A DNA stretch of 28,384 nt from JAQWQB01 sp047636995 (GTDB lineage: Bacteria; Bacteroidota; Bacteroidia; Flavobacteriales_D; Sanyastnellaceae), in assembly GCA_047636995.1 (NCBI GenBank), contig JBLIGQ010000037.1, forward strand, positions 1 through 28,384. The letters run 5' to 3'. Position 1 is the stretch's first letter; every line of letters begins with the position of its first letter. Under the pieces are notes generated by a model, which was not told where the DNA came from, made no database searches, and saw nothing but the letters and a program-made list of their open reading frames with translations. Positions 9,609-17,988 of this stretch are shown piece after piece. The position numbers and the translations under genes are program-made.

Positions 9609-9616
9609 CAAAGTTG
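9609..9616 (-). promoter_or_regulatory. Possible -7 box upstream of the giant secreted-protein gene
   Basis: Read on the minus strand this is CAACTTTG, matching nAnnTTTG, with 30 bases between it and the chosen ATG at 9578. The placement supports that start over the one at 9674, which would lie upstream of the box. Confidence 0.35.
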
Positions 9617-9768
9617 GCTTTTCCTTCGCAGAGTAGCATTGCATTTCACAATTCTTATGCCTTGGTTTATCCACATTTTAAAAACGCAGAAAGCAACCAA
9701 AAGTTATTCTTCTGGCCCTGATCTATAAAGAGGTCTAGCTAAAGGGAATGTTACACGAATGAGAACGT

Positions 9769-10569
9769 TTACTCTGCAATGACCGTTGTTTCCCAACCAT
9801 CAAAAATGGACGCGTGTTGGGCAGCAAGCTGGTTCAACCCCAGCGTTACTGAAGTGATTGACTGTATGTCAACATAATCTACACGAGATAAGATCAAAGA
9901 AAAAGGCAAATCACCTTCCATCATGCCTCCTGAAATCAAGCTAAACCCCTCTGCTAACAAGGCTTCTTTAAGAACGTTTGATACCGCTTCATCTTCCGAA
10001 TAAAACCAATAATATACCTCGCGTGGTTTTGATAAATCATCTCCTGCCTCTACCAATTGATTGAGAACGGACATGTTATTGATGTATTCGATTTGCTCTG
10101 TATTCGGGAACAAGAAATCCCAGAATGCGGTCCATTCAGGGTCACTCTCAATGGAAGCAATCACTTTAAGCGAGGGGAACCGGGCAGAGCGAATGCCTTC
10201 AAGTTCTTTCCGCACTTTAGAAGTATCTGAAGTATAGATGTACATCTCTCGTTCTCCATCGTGCATGCAGCTTCCCACAATTTGCGCTTCCGGATGAAGG
10301 TAAATGAAATCATCCATGCATTGCTCATAAGTGTCTATCATCTCATAGGCATCTCTTGTAGGGAACCCTGTATGGTCTCCGATGAATTGCAATTTCGCCT
10401 TCACCAAAAAACACTTCTGATGATCTGGGTCCAATTCGTCAGCCGCAACATTCACAGTCACAGAAGCAAAAAGACTGTCCATCTCAAACATGTATACATT
10501 CCATCGCTCTTGGGCAACGCCAATGAAACTTGAACTAAGCACAAAACTTACCAGGAGGATTCTTTTCAT
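9769..10569 (-). CDS. Secreted two-domain protein: DUF695-like plus RraB-like
   Basis: A 266-residue protein with a signal peptide (1-20, ending GVAQ). Residues about 22-155 resemble DUF695: a W-x-V-Y opening, a G-x-P turn (GFP, 68-70) and a GEREMYIYTSD strand at 105-115. Residues about 165-262 resemble the RraB fold (regulator of RNase E B). The family pattern L-x-x-x-G-D-D-L-x-x-P-R-x-V at 172-186, the aromatic-acidic YFYSEDEA-like stretch, and the closing FDGWET (257-261) are all visible. RraB in E. coli is cytoplasmic and inhibits RNase E, so a signal peptide here argues for a different role outside the cytoplasm. The gene starts 2 bases after prmA stops, so it is probably the third gene of tpiA-prmA. 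Domain calls are by pattern recognition and moderately sure; function unknown. Confidence 0.7.
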   Translation of the reverse strand: MKRILLVSFVLSSSFIGVAQERWNVYMFEMDSLFASVTVNVAADELDPDHQKCFLVKAKLQFIGDHTGFPTRDAYEMIDTYEQCMDDFIYLHPEAQIVGSCMHDGEREMYIYTSDTSKVRKELEGIRSARFPSLKVIASIESDPEWTAFWDFLFPNTEQIEYINNMSVLNQLVEAGDDLSKPREVYYWFYSEDEAVSNVLKEALLAEGFSLISGGMMEGDLPFSLILSRVDYVDIQSITSVTLGLNQLAAQHASIFDGWETTVIAE

Positions 10570-10571
10570 AA

Positions 10572-11402
10572 TTATTTTTTAACGAAACCAAGGGTCATCC
10601 AACCATTCCGTTCCTTTCCTTTCACAAAGGTCAGTCCGCTTTCTTCAGCAGCTTTCACTAAAATTTCTTGATCTGAAGGAAAAAACCCACTAAGTTGAAG
10701 CAAACCACTCTGTTTAAGTACTGACGAATAAATAGGCATGTCTGTTACAAGCACATTGCGATTGATGTTCGCCAGAACAATGTCAAATGACCTACCTGAC
10801 AGTAAAGCCGCATCTCCAATTTCTGAATTGATGGTTGTGCACTGATTTAGAAGCGCATTTTCTTCGCAATTTTCTTTGGACCAATCGTCGATGTCGATCG
10901 CATCAACCGCCTTCGCACCGAGCTTTGCCGCTAGTATAGCTAACACACCTGTTCCGCTGCCCATGTCAAGCACAGACTTACCCTCTATTCCCATAGAAAG
11001 CATGCGTTCCAGCATCAACCATGTGGTATCATGGTGGCCCGTTCCAAAGCTCATTTTTGGCTGAATCACAAGGTCATACTTGGCTGATGTTGATTCATGA
11101 AATGGAGCACGAACAACGATGTCATCTCCTACAAAGATCGGATTGAAATCAGACTCCCACTTCGCATTCCAATTTTCACGTTCCACTTCAATGATCTCAA
11201 ATTCGATGGTGGTTCCCTCTATTTTAAAAGCCATTAAGGAAGAAATTTCTTCTGCGCTTGGTCCCTCTGCTTGAATGTATGCCTTGAGTCCGTCCGTTTC
11301 TTCAACAAAGCTCTCAAAATCCAATTCACTCAATTCAGCAATCAAGACTTCCTTTCCGGGAAGAAGTGGCGAGATGGTAAAGGAATATTCCTTGTAGTTC
11401 AT
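10572..11402 (-). CDS. prmA: Ribosomal protein L11 methyltransferase
   Basis: A 276-residue SAM-dependent methyltransferase expected to methylate ribosomal protein L11. Residues 1-90 are the substrate-recognition domain. The catalytic domain starts with the PrmA-specific FGTGHH-T (119-125), then SAM motif I DMGSGTGVLAI (146-156) and an ANINRNVL block (211-218), the PrmA counterpart of the N-P-P-Y motif. Size is close to the usual 290-300 residues. Its ATG overlaps the TGA of tpiA by four bases (ATGA), which indicates translational coupling. The DUF695/RraB-like gene follows 2 bases later. Confidence 0.92.
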   Translation of the reverse strand: MNYKEYSFTISPLLPGKEVLIAELSELDFESFVEETDGLKAYIQAEGPSAEEISSLMAFKIEGTTIEFEIIEVERENWNAKWESDFNPIFVGDDIVVRAPFHESTSAKYDLVIQPKMSFGTGHHDTTWLMLERMLSMGIEGKSVLDMGSGTGVLAILAAKLGAKAVDAIDIDDWSKENCEENALLNQCTTINSEIGDAALLSGRSFDIVLANINRNVLVTDMPIYSSVLKQSGLLQLSGFFPSDQEILVKAAEESGLTFVKGKERNGWMTLGFVKK

Positions 11403-12169
11403 TTGTTATTTGCTTCAATAATGGCTTTAAAATCAGCTGCCTTCAGTGATGCTCCTCCTATGAGGCCGCCATCTACATCAGCACCTGCAAATAATTCGTC
11501 TGCATTGCCTGGTTTCGCGCTGCCTCCGTACAAGATAGATACGTCTTCTGCTGTTGCGCCATAAGCTTCTTTTATCCAAGAACGAATGGCCGCGTGCATT
11601 TCTTGCGCTTGGTCAGAAGAAGCTGTGCGTCCCGTTCCAATAGCCCAAACAGGCTCATAAGCAATAACCACTTTTGCAGCATCGCCTCCCTTCACTTGCG
11701 AGAAATAAGCCGCTTCTAACTGCTCTTTGACTACGTCGAAATGACGATCAGCATCACGTTCCTCCAATGACTCACCCACGCATAGGATCGGACGAAGTCC
11801 AGCTTCCAATACTTTAAGTGTCTTTTGAGCAACGACCTCATTTGATTCGCCAAACAAAGATCTGCGTTCTGAATGTCCAACCAATATATAGTCTACTCCC
11901 GCAGTTCCAAGCATGTTTGCAGTAACCTCTCCTGTATACGCCCCTTCGCCATTTGCGCTGCAATTCTGAGCCGCTAAATGAATGTTATCAGGTAACATAG
12001 ACTTCAGTGCAGATAGGTAAATCATTGGTGGTGAGATAATCATCTCTGTTCCCGAATAATCTCCCTCAGCAAGCTGCTGCTTTAACTCTTCTACTAATGT
12101 TATTGCCTCACTCCAAGTGGTGTTGCTCTTCCAATTTCCAGCTACAATTCTGCGATTCATATTCTTCAT
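11399..12169 (-). CDS. tpiA: Triosephosphate isomerase
   Basis: A 256-residue glycolytic enzyme interconverting dihydroxyacetone phosphate and glyceraldehyde 3-phosphate in the cytoplasm. All hallmark residues are present: N12 and K14 in AGNWKSN, H99 in VGHSERR, E172 in AYEPVWAIGTG with the flexible loop at 176-183, and the phosphate-binding YGGSAKP at 214-220. Two starts are possible, 12169 and 12160; the second gives MNRRIVAGNWKSN, closer to the usual N-terminus. It heads the tpiA-prmA-DUF695/RraB operon and is divergent from recQ with about 74 bases between. A GTAATTTG string 9 bases upstream on the minus strand is a weak promoter candidate. Confidence 0.97.
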   Translation of the reverse strand: MKNMNRRIVAGNWKSNTTWSEAITLVEELKQQLAEGDYSGTEMIISPPMIYLSALKSMLPDNIHLAAQNCSANGEGAYTGEVTANMLGTAGVDYILVGHSERRSLFGESNEVVAQKTLKVLEAGLRPILCVGESLEERDADRHFDVVKEQLEAAYFSQVKGGDAAKVVIAYEPVWAIGTGRTASSDQAQEMHAAIRSWIKEAYGATAEDVSILYGGSAKPGNADELFAGADVDGGLIGGASLKAADFKAIIEANNK

Positions 12170-12243
12170 TTAGGCCTGCAAATTACGTAAACTTGTTGCT
12201 CGGAATTTTTCCTGCCTCTAAATCTAGATCTTCATTCCTTCAA

Positions 12244-14142
12244 ATGCACGCTGATCCACTAGACATCCTTAAGCAGTATTGGGGTTACAGCCAGTTCAGA
12301 CCAAAGCAAGAAGACATCATTCGTTCTGTGCTTCTGAACAGAGATACCCTTGCGCTGATGCCTACCGGTGGAGGGAAATCGCTTTGCTTTCAAGTGCCCG
12401 CCTTGTGTCATGAAGGAATTTGCATCGTCGTTTCGCCCCTAGTGGCCTTAATGAAAGACCAGGTAGACCGATTGAAGGAAATGGGCATTCGGGCTGCCTA
12501 CCTTACCTCAGCCCAACGTTATCAGGAGATGGATCAAATCTTGGAAAGTGCGATTTACGGGAAAATGAAATTTCTGTATGTTTCTCCTGAGCGACTTAAA
12601 AACGAATTATTCATAGAGCGTTTCAAGCAAATGAAGGTCAACTTGATTGCTGTTGATGAGGCGCACTGCATTTCTCAATGGGGACATGATTTCAGGCCTG
12701 CCTACCGCGAAATAGCTGAAATTAGAAAGATTCATCCGAAAACGCCTGTGATTGCTGTTACCGCTTCCGCAACGAAAACCGTTGTTAAAGATGTGATCAA
12801 ACAGCTCGAATTCAAAGACGAAGCCCTTTTTGAATTGCCCATGACAAGGCCAAACTTGAATTTCGCGGTAATTGAAGAACCTCAGTCGCTCTCAAGACTG
12901 GTGCGTATTTGCAAGAAATTGGGAGGCAGCGGAATTGTTTATTCATCTACGCGTAAATCAGTTCGAGACATTGCTGAATTTTTGAACGAAAGTGGCATTC
13001 ATGCTGGATTTTATCATGCCGGAATTGACCCCGCCACAAAAGATAAGCTGCAGACAGATTGGGTGAACAACCACTTTCCAGTAATAGTTGCTACAAATGC
13101 ATTTGGAATGGGCATTGATAAGCCAGATGTGCGTTTCGTTGTGCACCTCTCTCCACCACAAAATTTAGAGAACTACGTGCAAGAAGCAGGCAGGGCCGGA
13201 AGAGACGGAAATGAAAGCTGGGCCATTTTGCTTTACACCACTCCTCAATTGCTTCAGCGCAAGAACGACCTAGCACAGCAATTCCCTGACAAAGAACGAA
13301 TTAGAGCCACTTACCACAAGCTTTGCTCCTACCTTGGCGTGGCGTACGGCGCAGGTCTAGATACCCTTCACAACTTCAACATGCGGGAGTTTTGTGAGCG
13401 CTATAAATTGAAATCACGCGATGTCTTTTTTGACCTCGAAACGCTTTCCGTTGCAGGTTACATCCACCTGAGCGAAGGGGTCCTTATTCCTTCGCGAATG
13501 ATGTTTCAAATTAATGCCCAATCCTTGTATGATTTCCAAATTCGCAATGCAGATTTGGACCCATTTATTCGACTCATACTTCGCACCTATGGCGGGATGT
13601 TCGAAAATTATTCCCGCGTAGACGAACGCTACCTCGCTGCCAAGACCGGTTGGAGCGCAGATAAAGTGCGAAAAACGCTGATTAGAATGGATCATATGGA
13701 TGTGGTGAGCTACCAGCCGCAAAATGACCTTCCTATTCTTACCTTACTCACAGGCAGACACGAACAAGAACACCTGCGCATACCAAAAGAAGCTTACGAG
13801 GAGCGAAAAGAGCGCGTTGGATCGCGCTGGGAAGCAATGATGGAATACATTCATTTAGAAGAATGCAGAACGAATTTCATCGCACGCTACTTCGGTGACA
13901 AGCCAAAACAGCCTTGCGGACATTGTGACGTATGTAGGTCTGAGAAAAAACAAGAACACACACTTCCCAATGCATTAAGAAATCTTCTTCGCGCCGGAGA
14001 TGCGCATTTAGTAGACGTTGTACACACACTCAATGAGTTCAATAAGAGAGATGTAATCGATCTAATTGACATGTATATCGATGAAAAACGAATTTCTCGA
14101 AATGAAGATGACATTTTACATTGGATGACTGCCGACTCCTAA
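12244..14142 (+). CDS. recQ: RecQ-family ATP-dependent DNA helicase
   Basis: A 632-residue 3'-5' DNA helicase acting in recombination and repair. The open frame reaches back to 12097, but that stretch lies over tpiA and is not protein-like; MHADPLDILKQYWGYSQFRP at 12244 is the expected RecQ N-terminus. Motifs: Walker A PTGGGKS (K45), DEAH at 138-141 followed by the RecQ signature C-I-S-Q-W-G-H-D-F-R, NAFGMGIDKPDVRF from 285 and QEAGRAGRDG from 313. A zinc-binding set C541, C558, C561, C564 lies near the C-terminus, about 190 residues after the helicase core. This is much later than in E. coli RecQ, where zinc cysteines directly follow the core. No HRDC domain is seen. It is therefore a short subtype with rearranged or expanded middle region. 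Confidence 0.93.
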   Translation: MHADPLDILKQYWGYSQFRPKQEDIIRSVLLNRDTLALMPTGGGKSLCFQVPALCHEGICIVVSPLVALMKDQVDRLKEMGIRAAYLTSAQRYQEMDQILESAIYGKMKFLYVSPERLKNELFIERFKQMKVNLIAVDEAHCISQWGHDFRPAYREIAEIRKIHPKTPVIAVTASATKTVVKDVIKQLEFKDEALFELPMTRPNLNFAVIEEPQSLSRLVRICKKLGGSGIVYSSTRKSVRDIAEFLNESGIHAGFYHAGIDPATKDKLQTDWVNNHFPVIVATNAFGMGIDKPDVRFVVHLSPPQNLENYVQEAGRAGRDGNESWAILLYTTPQLLQRKNDLAQQFPDKERIRATYHKLCSYLGVAYGAGLDTLHNFNMREFCERYKLKSRDVFFDLETLSVAGYIHLSEGVLIPSRMMFQINAQSLYDFQIRNADLDPFIRLILRTYGGMFENYSRVDERYLAAKTGWSADKVRKTLIRMDHMDVVSYQPQNDLPILTLLTGRHEQEHLRIPKEAYEERKERVGSRWEAMMEYIHLEECRTNFIARYFGDKPKQPCGHCDVCRSEKKQEHTLPNALRNLLRAGDAHLVDVVHTLNEFNKRDVIDLIDMYIDEKRISRNEDDILHWMTADS

Positions 14143-14150
14143 TACCTTTG
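14143..14150 (+). promoter_or_regulatory. -7 promoter box for the rlmI-like gene
   Basis: TACCTTTG is a perfect TAnnTTTG box. It begins at the base after the recQ TAA stop. A TTG at 14121-14123 lies 19 bases upstream, fitting the Bacteroidota -33 element. Only six bases separate the box from the ATG at 14157, so the transcript should be leaderless or nearly so. Confidence 0.6.
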
Positions 14151-14156
14151 CACCCC

Positions 14157-15353
14157 ATGGAAAATATTCAGACCACCGCTGTCATTAAAGCGAAAAAGAG
14201 CCATTCAATTAGACGATTTCACCCTTGGGTTTTCTCAGGTGCCATTGCATACCTCGAAGGAGACCCCGTTGCTGGTGAAATGATTCGCGTTGCAGAAACA
14301 GGTGGTGTCACATTAGGACATGGACTTTTTACTCCAGGAGCGTCCATTGCAGTGAGACTGACCCACTTCGGTGAAGAAGCTCCTACAGATCGCTGGTGGC
14401 ACAGCAGATTGGTTAATGCGTTCGAACTGAGAACGCAAATGATGCTTACGAACAGTGACAAAACGAATTGCTACCGTCTTATTCATGGCGAAGGAGATGA
14501 TTTCCCCGGCTTGATCATTGATCATTATGATGGCGCTTTCGTTATTCAAGTTCACACAGAAGGCATGCTTCACTACCTTGAAGGAATTGCAGAAAGCCTG
14601 AAAGAGATCTATGGTGACAAGTGCACCTCTATCTACAATAAAAGCGAAGATACCCTCCCTAAGTCATCTGCGCTGCGCACCGCCAACGGATTTCTTTATG
14701 GAAATGAAGAAGACGGTAAAGTAGTTCTAGAGAACGGTCTAAAGTTTAAAATTGACTGGGTGAATGGTCAGAAAACAGGTTTTTTTATTGACCAAAGGGA
14801 AAGCAGAGCGTTGCTAGGATCACTTTCCAAAGGAAAAAAGGTCTTGAATACCTTTTCTTATACAGGCGGATTCTCAGTTTATGCGCTTGCTGGAGGTGCC
14901 ACAATGGTGCACAGTTTAGATAGCTCCGCTCCTGCTTTGGAGTTGGCTACCCAGAATGTAGAAATGAACGGATTTGGAACTGACAAGCACAAAAATATTC
15001 AAACAGAAGCCGTTCAGTTTTTGAAAGACTTAGAAGATGACTATGACATCATTGTCTTAGATCCTCCTGCTTTCGCGAAGCATTTAAAAGCAAGACATAA
15101 GGCTGTTCAAGGGTACAAGCGCATCAATGAATTGGCCATGCGTCAAATCAAACCAGGCGGCTTGCTCTTCACATATTCTTGCAGTCAAGCGGTTGATAAA
15201 CAATTGTTCAACCACACCATCATTTCAGCGGCCATGGAAGCTGGAAGGAAGGTTAGAATTCTTCACCAAATGCACCAACCAGCAGATCACCCTGTGAATG
15301 CATTTCATCCAGAAGGTGAATACTTAAAAGGACTAGTAGTAAGGGTTGATTAA
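14157..15353 (+). CDS. rlmI: 23S rRNA (cytosine-5) methyltransferase, RlmI-like
   Basis: A 398-residue class I SAM-dependent methyltransferase with an N-terminal PUA-like RNA-binding domain (about 1-75, starting KAKKSHSIRRFHPWVFSG). Then come the family block GQKTGFFIDQR (204-214), motif I LNTFSYTGGFSVYA (230-243), motif IV DPPAF (302-306) and the catalytic-type Cys342 in TYSCSQ. By analogy with E. coli RlmI it would place m5C on 23S rRNA; the exact site is inference. The start at 14157 is preferred over the in-frame ATG at 14121 because a strong promoter box lies between the two. It is convergent with pdxH and shares four bases of stop codons. Confidence 0.88.
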   Translation: MENIQTTAVIKAKKSHSIRRFHPWVFSGAIAYLEGDPVAGEMIRVAETGGVTLGHGLFTPGASIAVRLTHFGEEAPTDRWWHSRLVNAFELRTQMMLTNSDKTNCYRLIHGEGDDFPGLIIDHYDGAFVIQVHTEGMLHYLEGIAESLKEIYGDKCTSIYNKSEDTLPKSSALRTANGFLYGNEEDGKVVLENGLKFKIDWVNGQKTGFFIDQRESRALLGSLSKGKKVLNTFSYTGGFSVYALAGGATMVHSLDSSAPALELATQNVEMNGFGTDKHKNIQTEAVQFLKDLEDDYDIIVLDPPAFAKHLKARHKAVQGYKRINELAMRQIKPGGLLFTYSCSQAVDKQLFNHTIISAAMEAGRKVRILHQMHQPADHPVNAFHPEGEYLKGLVVRVD

Positions 15354-15991
15354 GGCGCCAAACGCTCTAAATACCACTCTCCGTCAGCATTCATGTGAAA
15401 GGCAATGCGGTCATGCAAACGACCTGGTCTGCCTTGCCAAAACTCGAAGTAGGTAATCTGAACGTGGTATCCGCCCCAGAATGAAGGACGTTCAATTTCT
15501 TTGCCTTCAAAGCGTTGCTCTGCTTCCGCTTTGAGCTTGTCTAGCACTGCTCTGTTTTGAATGATACTGCTTTGTTCGCTGACCCATGCCCCAATTTGAC
15601 TTTCTCTTGGACGACTAGCAAAATAGGTGTCTGATACTGTTTCGGGAAGTTTGTCTGCAACACCTTTGATCCGAATCTGACGTTCTAAATCCTTCCAAAA
15701 GAAATTAATCCCAACCTTGTTGTCAGCGGCAATCTCCTTCCCCTTGTCGCTGTTGTAATTGGTGAAAAAGCTGATGCCATCACGATTGAATCCACGCAAG
15801 AGCACTGTTCTTAGATTCGGGAATCCATTTCCATCCATAGTTGCTATGGTCATGGCGTTATAATCAGTGGGTTCAACATCTTTAGCCTCCTTCAACCATT
15901 GCTCAAAAAGATGGTAGGGATTTCGATTTATTTTTGATTCCAATAATTGGTCATTATCGTAATCTTTACGTACAGATTTTAAATCACTCAT
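15350..15991 (-). CDS. pdxH: Pyridoxamine/pyridoxine 5'-phosphate oxidase
   Basis: A 213-residue FMN enzyme forming pyridoxal 5'-phosphate, the last step of vitamin B6 synthesis and salvage. Visible family blocks: NAMTIAT (45-51), RTVLLRGF (61-68, FMN binding), YNSDKG (79-84), RQIRIKG (104-110), SRPRESQIGAW with SEQS (126-141), and the C-terminal WQGRPGRLHDR, which contacts substrate and cofactor. Length matches E. coli PdxH (218). Its TAA shares four bases with the rlmI stop. A 6-base perfect hairpin (GCTGAA / TTCAGC) lies at 16012-16026, about 20 bases upstream of its start. Confidence 0.95.
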   Translation of the reverse strand: MSDLKSVRKDYDNDQLLESKINRNPYHLFEQWLKEAKDVEPTDYNAMTIATMDGNGFPNLRTVLLRGFNRDGISFFTNYNSDKGKEIAADNKVGINFFWKDLERQIRIKGVADKLPETVSDTYFASRPRESQIGAWVSEQSSIIQNRAVLDKLKAEAEQRFEGKEIERPSFWGGYHVQITYFEFWQGRPGRLHDRIAFHMNADGEWYLERLAP

Positions 15992-16105
15992 AAGAAATAA
16001 ACAATGTTTTTGCTGAATCGTTCAGCCTTCAAGAACCAATTTAGGCCAGAATTTATAAAGCAACAATGATTTTCATCAGAGTTAGCGAACATTAACGGAT
16101 TAGCC

Positions 16106-16990
16106 CTAGAACTTGACGTACCAGCCCTTCAAGGTAACACCCGTTCCTGTAATCCTGAAAGACCAGTTCGCTAGTCTTTTGATCAGTTTCCAAAAAGGCT
16201 TACTCTCAGTGCGTTCGCGTAATTTCTCATCAGGAGCAGCTTTTGAATTCAATTTAAAATCGCCTTGCTTCCTGCTCTTTTGAATGCGCGAAATGCTAAT
16301 TCCTTCAGTCACACATTTAAGTTTACGAAACCCTTGTTGATTGAGTAAATAGTTCAAAGAGCGCGGTGTGTAATACGACAGGTGCTCTGGATAACCAATC
16401 ACGTTGTAATCTGCTTTCAATAGGTATCTTGATAATGCATTGAAGCTAGGCGTGGTAATGTAATGCAATCCGCCTTTTCGAAGCATGCGCCTGATGTGAC
16501 CAACATCCTCAATCGGATTGTTGATGTGTTCAATGACTTCAAAACTGCAGACTACGTCGAAATCTATGTCTAATGCGGTTTTTGATGAAAGCGCTCCCTC
16601 GAACATGTGAATCCCTTTTGACTTGCACAATTCTATGGCTGCTGGCGAAAACTCAGAGCCATAGACCTCCCAGCCACGTTCTTTAGCCACTTTTAAGAAA
16701 TGCCCTGCTCCGCAGCCTACATCCATTAATCGATTGGTAGAGCGGTACACTTCCAATTGATCAAGTAATTCATGGTACCGCTGAATGGTAATGGGCGAAA
16801 TCCAAGGATCTGAGGAATAGGCATACTTGCTATAGAAGGCCGCCAATTCAGATTCACTAGGAATGCGCTCAATAAACGTCATCTTGCAGCTAGAACACTT
16901 CACCAGAAAATGACGCTCGTATCCTCTCAGAGGACTGATTTCAGATTTTCCGCAGACAATGCATGCTGTATGTTTTTCGAATTCCTCCAT
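16106..16990 (-). CDS. Class I SAM-dependent methyltransferase with N-terminal zinc ribbon
   Basis: A 294-residue methyltransferase. The N-terminus carries two Cys pairs, C10-x2-C13 and C32-x2-C35, forming a probable zinc ribbon. The catalytic part begins with motif I LMDVGCGAGHFL (88-99), followed by an acidic strand end (GSEFSP), the motif near CSFEVIEHINNP and a YITTPSFNALSRY block. This architecture is common for sugar or lipid-linked sugar methyltransferases near cell-surface polysaccharide genes, but no such cluster is present here, so the substrate is open. The C-terminal region is basic. It is separated from pdxH by 114 bases, in the same direction, and is divergent from the hydrolase gene at 17089. 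Confidence 0.8.
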   Translation of the reverse strand: MEEFEKHTACIVCGKSEISPLRGYERHFLVKCSSCKMTFIERIPSESELAAFYSKYAYSSDPWISPITIQRYHELLDQLEVYRSTNRLMDVGCGAGHFLKVAKERGWEVYGSEFSPAAIELCKSKGIHMFEGALSSKTALDIDFDVVCSFEVIEHINNPIEDVGHIRRMLRKGGLHYITTPSFNALSRYLLKADYNVIGYPEHLSYYTPRSLNYLLNQQGFRKLKCVTEGISISRIQKSRKQGDFKLNSKAAPDEKLRERTESKPFWKLIKRLANWSFRITGTGVTLKGWYVKF

Positions 16991-17088
16991 AGATGAAGTG
17001 CAAATGTGTGCAATTCATTCGAACTTGACGGCGTTTTCGTACTTTGCTTCTATAATTCAATCCGCTTTTTGGGCGAATAAGACTTCCT

Positions 17089-17988
17089 ATGAATCAACGT
17101 TTCTTCAGTCCGCAAGAAGGATTTGAAATGGCCACCTATGAATGGATCGCCACCAACGAAAACCAACGCCTACTCATCGTGCACGGCATGGCTGAAAAAG
17201 GAATTCGCTATGAACGCTTTGCGCTCGAAGCCAATAAAATGGGGATTTCCGTTTTCGCCCTAGATTTACCCGGACATGGTAAGACCAGTGAGCGAAATGG
17301 ATTGCGCGGATCATTTGGTCCCAAAGGCTGGATTGGCGTTGTAGAGGTAATCGAATCTTATGCGCAGTATATCGCCTCTGAAGGAGCACATTTAGCGCTG
17401 TTTGGCCATAGTATGGGTTCAATGCTATCCCTAGGGATAGCTGAAAGAAACAAAACGGGAATCAAAAACTTCATCTTGTCTGCATTCCCGCCTCACCCCG
17501 GTGCACTAGTGCATGCAGGAAAAATCATGGGGTCATTCATGGGGACCCTTTTCGGCACAGAAAAAGCCTCACCTTTCATGAATAGCCTCACTTTTGGGAA
17601 ATTCAACAAAGGAATTGATGCACCAAGAACTGATTTTGATTGGCTATCAAGAGACCCCTCAGAAGTAGATGCCTACATCAAGAATCCAGATTGCGGTGAA
17701 GTATTCACCATTGGCTTTTTCACTGAGTTGGCGCGTATGACTGACTGGGTCCATAAAAACAAAAGGGAGTTAAAGAGAGAAACTCACATCCATTACATTG
17801 CCGGAAGTAATGACCCTGTTGTGGAAAAAGAAGCAGGGACGAATAGGGTAATTGTTGATTTCAAAGCGCTTAACATCCAGTTCAGTTTTAAAGTTTACCC
17901 TGGTGCAAGACATGAACTTTTGAACGACACCTGCAGAGATGAAGTCACATCAGACTTGATTAAAATACTAATGGCGACCAAGAAATGA
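17089..17988 (+). CDS. Alpha/beta hydrolase, monoacylglycerol-lipase-like (serine aminopeptidase S33 fold)
   Basis: A 299-residue cytoplasmic-type alpha/beta hydrolase with no signal peptide. The oxyanion region IVHGMAEKGIRYERFA (30-45) and LDLPGHGKT (59-66) are typical of lysophospholipase or monoacylglycerol lipase relatives. The catalytic triad is visible: S108 in GHSMGS, D242 in AGSNDPVV and H275 in GARHELLND. A lipid ester substrate is likely by family, not shown by the sequence. The stop TGA overlaps the ATG of the next gene (ATGA), so the two are translationally coupled. A weak promoter-like GTACTTTG lies about 40 bases upstream. Confidence 0.85.
   Translation: MNQRFFSPQEGFEMATYEWIATNENQRLLIVHGMAEKGIRYERFALEANKMGISVFALDLPGHGKTSERNGLRGSFGPKGWIGVVEVIESYAQYIASEGAHLALFGHSMGSMLSLGIAERNKTGIKNFILSAFPPHPGALVHAGKIMGSFMGTLFGTEKASPFMNSLTFGKFNKGIDAPRTDFDWLSRDPSEVDAYIKNPDCGEVFTIGFFTELARMTDWVHKNKRELKRETHIHYIAGSNDPVVEKEAGTNRVIVDFKALNIQFSFKVYPGARHELLNDTCRDEVTSDLIKILMATKK

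Noticed and set aside
9579..9674. N-terminal extension of the giant protein to 9674
   Set aside because: The extra 32 residues precede a clear signal peptide and would bury it; a promoter-like box lies inside the extension.
12097..12243. N-terminal extension of RecQ over tpiA
   Set aside because: The extra 49 residues are antisense to tpiA, are not RecQ-like, and the expected N-terminus starts at 12244.
16012..16026. Perfect GCTGAA / TTCAGC hairpin considered as a terminator
   Set aside because: On the plus strand the T run precedes the stem and on the minus strand an A run follows it, so it does not fit a terminator; too short to call an operator.
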